A stretch of DNA of 64,000 nucleotides. Source: Sipunculus nudus. Lineage: Eukaryota; Annelida; Sipuncula; Golfingiida; Sipunculidae. Under the pieces are notes generated by a model that was not told the DNA's origin, made no database searches, and saw nothing but the letters and a program-made list of their open reading frames with translations. Each line of letters begins with the position of its first letter. Within the stretch, counting starts at the first letter, position 1. The translations under genes were made by a program, and so were the position numbers. Where the stretch lies: contig CM049306.1 of NCBI GenBank assembly GCA_026874595.1, positions 19,461,019-19,525,018 on the forward strand, in the 5' to 3' direction. This document shows, one piece after another, positions 58,661-64,000 of the stretch.

Positions 58661-61440
58661 CAATCAAACATTATCAAGTCATTATGTAAATGCTCTGTGC
58701 ATTTTCCCTTCAGTAATTTAACACAAATTAACCATTATTCTCCCCTTCTGTCTGCTGAGTTTTTTTTTTAACTTAATGGATTTGAATAATTAATCCTGAA
58801 AAAAAAACTGGTAGAAAGAAGTGCTTAAATGGAGTATAATTAATATATCAACCCTGGTTAATGCCTAATTCATTACTAAAAGCCTAACAGTTGTGTCCAT
58901 GAAGTATCTATCTTCTTTATACTACTAAAATTGTCCTGTTTGTCTGTTTGTTTGTCCAGTTTTGTTCTCAGCATCAGTCCGATGCCCTAACATAAAAAAT
59001 TCACACCAATTTGGCCCTTCCACTTGCACACAATTGAATTCCCAGCAGCATCACTTGACAGGTTTGTCACACATCACACAGCTCTCTACCCTGACATTGC
59101 TGACCTTCACCTTTGCTGATTACCACAAAGACAAAAATAATTGATTCAGTATTGACCACCAGATGTTGCTTCCTTACGGGTCTTTTTGCTCCCTAAATAT
59201 AGGTTTGGGGACACACTATGCAGCAATATACCCCTCCTCTGCAGGAGGACCCAACAGGTCCCAATTTTCTATTGACTTCCAAAAATGACACCTGGACACA
59301 AGCCCACCTCTGACTAAAATACACAGCAGAACAAAATGCTACCTCTGGCCATATTATTTAATATTTGATATTAATATTTATTGCCCCAATTTCTTTATAA
59401 TTTAGTTTTTTAACTTTTGACTGTAATTAATTAAACAAAAATGTTATAATTGAATCCTGATTAGATATGAACAAATGTACAATTTTAGACATGTGGGGCA
59501 TAAGGTCATATTATACATAATTTGGAATAAAAGAGAGAATATATAATATATTAGAACAATGTATAAACATAAAAAAAATATTTGTGATTTAGAGCCAGTA
59601 ACAATAATTATTTTTTGCATCAGCTTTTGTGCTGCTCTGCACTTTTAGGGTTTTTTTTTGTCCCATGAGTTTTGTTAAATTGGTTTTCTTGTCAAACACC
59701 CCACTTGATCTGCATGTTTGCTTGTCTGACTCATGTGTAAAAAGAAGGAATATATTTTCTACAGAAAATGTGTATGCATATATGATGAATATTTAAAGGG
59801 ACATAATCAAGAGAAATATTATGCCTATTCTTTCACACTATCAGTTCAGATTTGCTTTATACGAAAGTATCCCAGCAAAACCATCCAAGCAACCAACCTC
59901 AGTACCTGGCACAAGGCTGTTTAACACCTTGTTATTATGGCTATGCATGTTGTTAAACACAGTCCATGTTTGTATGTTTACCAAAACAAGGCCACATGAC
60001 CAAAGGTCCAATTGTGAGCTGTAAAAGGCGGTGTTTCAGCCAACGGGAACATGTATTAGATTTTTTGGGCCAATTCAATCTGGGGCATCTCTTCATTGAC
60101 ACATGTTGAGGCTCCGAGATCCACATGGCCCAACATGCTGTATTTATGTTGACACCTGTGATCGTGCCTGGTCCACTGTTTTTAACACTCTTTTACAGGA
60201 GTAAGCATACAGTTTCAAGGCAATATTTTGCAGGTACAGATTTATTTTAAAGAGAAGCAGCTATTTTTTATGTTAATTCAACATGCTTTATATAGGTGAA
60301 TGAGCCACTTTAAGCCCACAAATATGTATGAAATCAACAAAATATTATTCAACACAGGGTGGTAGGTCATTTTAACTTTATTTGTAAGACAAGTATTAAT
60401 GACAGACTATTTTCTGCTGATTTCAGTCAAATCTTATTGGAGTTGTAATCTAGCATCAGGGAGAGTAAAGCTCAGGTGTAAGATTTAAATTTCAGTGATA
60501 AAAACTTTCAATAATCTCTATCTGGAAGGGAATCTTTTCTTTTCTTTAGCTTTTTGAAACATAAAAGAAACTGAAGAGAATTTTTATCTGAGACATTTTT
60601 GCCTGGGTCATTTTGGCTTCTACCTCCTGACCTGGGACTTATCAGACTAGCACATCCTCCCAAAGGATCTTTTCACCAGACAGACAATTCAAACGAGTCA
60701 ATAACAGCAGGTTACATCCACTGACTTCACAGTAACTTAAAATAGAACCATCCAAAAGATGACATTACGGGTCAAGGGGAAACCATCAAAGGTGAAGAAG
60801 CACAGTTCTGCTTAGGAGGATAATGTTCAACCTGTGCTATTTTGCTTTACTTAAAGCCAGCTATCCAACTACCTTTTTCTATAGAATTTATATGATTTTA
60901 TACTGGCTTACTCTTGGTGAATATTAATGTACTCTAGGTAAGTTCTTATAACACCTCTGTGACAAAGGTATGACCTAGTTCATCCATAATTTTTATATAA
61001 ACACAACAATGTGGACAAACGAAAAAACAGTGAAACTTAAGGTGGTTGGTTATATATGTGCAGATGCTGAAAGGTCACTCATATGCAAAACATCCTTGTG
61101 AATGTGTTTCGATTATTTTAGCGGGGGTTTCGATTATTTTAGCGGACCCCCAACATGTTATAAACATGTGGATATAAACAAAAAAGGAACAGCCTTTGTG
61201 CATTTGGAGAAGAATGTTCTGGCCTCTTTTTGATAAAAGGTTTAATGTATTGTCTTAAGTTAATAGACTTCAGATATCAGAATAGGCCCATTTAATAATA
61301 CAGGTGGGACCAGGCACATTCATGGTATGCTGGTGGGAGGATCAGATCTTGTATAAGGATGTAATAATCAAATTAATGTGCTGATCCAGATGCATATGAC
61401 ATTTGACATAAGAAGGCTGATAAGAAGGTGACAATGATAT
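58661..61440. other. AT-rich sequence, no supported gene
   Basis: No exon with borders. A 21-bp direct duplication (GGTTTCGATTATTTTAGCG) is at 61105-61146. Confidence 0.35.
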
Positions 61441-61469
61441 AAATAACAATGAAATATATGGTAGAATAT

Positions 61470-61575
61470 ATTATTTTATATACTGGAATAAAATATATGA
61501 CACAATATAATATTTCATATACTGGAATAAACATATATGACACAATATATTTTAATTTTATATACTGGAAAAAAA
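61470..61575. repeat. Three tandem units of about 41 bp, AT-rich
   Basis: TATACTGGAA at 61479, 61519 and 61561, with ATATGACACAATAT between. Confidence 0.8.
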
Positions 61576-63675
61576 TAAGGGTTTTAAAAGTCTGTCTGTC
61601 TCATCTGGTGGGTTAAGTGCTTGCAAAAGTAACAAGTGCTATCATTGATTTACTACCAGTCTGAAGGAATTCAGTAGAGTGAAACACAAACCACATGTTA
61701 CTTTTTTTCACTGAACAAAAGTGATACATTTTCTAAAATAATTGCAAATGCAGCAAATATTTTCACTCATGTGTAGTGCTATTTGACATGTAATGACAAC
61801 AAATAAGGTGGCTGCAGGGGGGGAGTTGGCAGAAAATTATCCTGCTCGCTTCCATTATGCACAAATTATTTGTTTGTGACACAATCCAGTGTGGTAAGTC
61901 CTGCTAGAAAGCTTATAGTGAACTGTCAGGTCACTTATGGGGCACACCGACTACCATTAAGGGAACATGAGGTCCCAGACCAATTTCTGCACCTGACAGA
62001 GAGAGATACATTGACGACTGATTCGCCACAGAATAACATGCTTTCCCACTGGTGTTTCAGCCTCTTGGGAGTCAACCTTGAACCTTAGGCATTATAAAAA
62101 TTTCTCACAGGTCAAAAAGCACCTTAGCATTTGTTTTATGACAGAAAAAACAACCCTTCCTCTTTATTAAGGTCACAGCACAAATTGTTCTTTGCCCATT
62201 TTGGCTTTGCCTAAAGGTAAAGGTCTTGGAACTAAATGGATCTTCGTAAAAACTGATAGAGTTTTCTTCTGTAATAACCTCAAGCAGCTTGAGGAATTTG
62301 ACCTGACTCTGTTAGAGTTATATTAGCCTAATCCCACCAGGACATCATTCAGCTCACGAACCTAACTGTGGAAAAAGATAAAACACTGAAATGCAAGATC
62401 GTCATCATGTCCTTTTCTTGGACCATTCTTTTGGAAATATTGGCCTCATCAAGACACAGGCTTAAGGTGGCAGGACTGGTCCCCCCACCTGACCTGACTT
62501 TGTTTCAGTTTTCCTTTGCATGGAACAATCTAATGCTTAAGTATACATTTTCTGAAGCTAAAAAAATTCTCTATAGTTTGGTGATAATAAACTTTGTTTC
62601 CGAGGAACAGGTTTCAATTTGTAAGAAATTTAATTTAATTTTAATTTTTAACAAAAAATCGTTTATTCCAGCACAACTAAAGCAGATACAGAAAACCTTC
62701 TTAAATAAATCGAGAATTTAGATAAAAATCCCCAGGCGTTTTTTTTTATTAGTGAGTTAAGTTAAAAAAATTACGATTTCACAGAGTATTTAATTTTGAA
62801 ATCTTCACAAATCATTGCATATTTTGATTTTACCTTAATGAAATCCTTCAAATTAAGTATAGGCGTAAAATAAAAAAAAGCTTTTTAGAAGACATATTAA
62901 CAATTATATATCACAAAGATGGTATGTTTCGGACAAGTGATTACTGAGAAATAACGCTCTAAAGATAAGGTGTTCAGGTGAAATGATGTTTCGAGAAAAT
63001 GGCCAAAAACTATATTCGTAGAGATCATTCGTTCTACACACGTAACTAACCACAACTACATGTTGACAGTCACATGAATTTGGTCAAAATGGTGATTCTT
63101 ATCAAACCATGCTATAATAACATGGATTAATTGACTATTTTGCTTTAAAAACGTATTAAAACGATAAAAGTTTGTCCTGTCACACCAGTGACTTGTCAAA
63201 CACCACGTGCATGGACTTCAGTAGGCAGAGCTTACAGTTTTGGCCGAGTGCCAAGGTGCGCTTGGCACTCTACAAACAGGACCCGCGGCTGAACAGGTGC
63301 ATAGCCGGGCCTAATAGGTAACCGCGTTTTTACACAGGAACAAGGGAACGAGATCTATGGCCATTCAAGGAGAACGAAGATTGATTTACTTATCACGGTT
63401 TACATACATTATAGGTATTTGAGAGATGACAATTGAGACGAGTTTATAACAATCATACAAATCTGGTATAAAATAAATTATATATTTACCAACTACCAAG
63501 CGCCAACATCCATGTCATGGAGAGTGCCTCGTATTAGTTATCATAAATAGTTGTACAATCCATGTAAAATAAATAAAGTTTATATTTGAATCTCGCATAC
63601 ACATACAAGTCATATGTGAAACCTGGACTTATTGTTTATTGGAGGGAAGTACAACAGCGGCTGACAATAGCCCCT
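61576..63675. other. Sequence without supported gene
   Basis: Two plus-strand frames (61870-62088 and 62368-62721) lack splice or homology support. A perfect 10-bp-stem hairpin lies at 63246-63270 (GAGTGCCAAG / CTTGGCACTC). Confidence 0.35.
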
Positions 63676-63858
63676 TTAGTTGATAACACTGCCAAAGTCG
63701 ATAGGTGTCGGCCTTCGGTTTTCCTTCATGCGTAAACGTAGAGATGCCGTCATCTGACGATTCATCGACACTGCCATCATTTTTATCACGGAAGTAGGTT
63801 CGGCCCGCTGAGACTTCTTGATATCATCCAACTGCTGCAGTTTTTTTTTAAGTGGCAT
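63676..63858 (-). CDS. Possible first exon or small ORF, basic, unknown
   Basis: A minus-strand frame begins MPLKKKLQQLDDIKKSQRAE and continues with Met- and Arg-rich sequence (RLRMKENRRPTPIDF) to a TAA. A second frame over the same bases (GRTYFRDKNDGSVDESSDDG, then ISTFTHEGKPKADT) is also open and reads equally like protein. The block is GC-richer than most of the window and free of known repeats. No convincing splice donor is seen in either frame. It may be a 5' exon of the minus-strand gene or of an adjoining gene, or chance. Confidence 0.25.
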   Translation of the reverse strand: MPLKKKLQQLDDIKKSQRAEPTSVIKMMAVSMNRQMTASLRLRMKENRRPTPIDFGSVIN

Positions 63859-64000
63859 TCGGGTTTTGCGTTGTCAGCCCCTCGTAGTTTCATTTGGTAT
63901 TAGCGTAATATTTATTTGTTGACAGTATGAATATCATAGACGTTATGGTTGGGATATGAAGCAGCTTATTATAAAGTAATTTTACGTATCTGTAGATAGG

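Noticed and set aside
61870-62088. 72-codon plus-strand frame with varied composition
   Set aside because: No splice sites or recognisable family; left as unannotated.
62368-62721. 117-codon frame on the plus strand
   Set aside because: AT-rich, Lys/Ile/Leu-biased, no splice border, no second line of evidence.

Overview
The window looks like animal nuclear DNA, most likely from a mollusc (bivalve or gastropod). Coding sequence is sparse: short exons with canonical GT/AG borders, introns of 1.4 to 23 kb, AT-rich spacers, and about half of the sequence in dispersed non-coding repeats. Several of these end in (ACGG)n runs followed by a terminal hairpin. That architecture is described for the 'pearl' elements of bivalves and the related DINE/HINE (non-autonomous Helentron) elements. 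I see no reverse transcriptase, transposase, Rep/helicase or viral gene, no bacterial-type operon and no CRISPR array.

The one well-supported protein gene lies on the minus strand. Four exons (43227-42449, 19490-19322, 17911-17782, 14806-14578) have good splice borders, and their phases join without conflict (1/0, 0/1, 1/2, 2/stop). They give about 435 residues of the C-terminal part of a Ser/Pro/basic-rich, probably disordered intracellular protein that I do not recognise; upstream exons lie elsewhere. A weaker candidate exon sits at 52750-52563, and a possible first exon at 63858-63676. The 42.4 to 19.5 kb intron is about 23 kb and is filled with repeats.

Repeat layout. 1-720: array of family A. 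757-916 and about 1740-1862: 3' pieces of family C. 1167-1514: a MITE with long inverted repeats. 2525-3403 and 3404-7410: two abutting C elements, the second carrying a family B insertion (4468-5509). 12126-13000: a regular 59-bp minisatellite. 15275-17242: a mosaic C element with an E fragment. 20797-25165: family A on the minus strand, with a 148-bp and a 330-bp tandem array. 25296-28234, 31666-34698, 39931-41500, 45518-45988 and 52885-56600: family E, three of them carrying family G. 28479-29838: family F. 43323-43803 and 48862-51494: C elements. Two tRNA-derived SINE-like units lie at 38.8 and 57.8 kb.

The main observations are: (1) the 19.3-kb exon is followed by in-frame repeats of its own 3' end and donor site, which could give graded isoforms; (2) six repeat families share one end structure (5' hairpin, short motif complementary to the 3' hairpin, internal tandem repeats, 3' hairpin plus TAAA); (3) four nested insertions can be read against an uninterrupted copy inside the same window; (4) family A arrays carry repeated CTCF-like and nuclear-receptor-like motifs.
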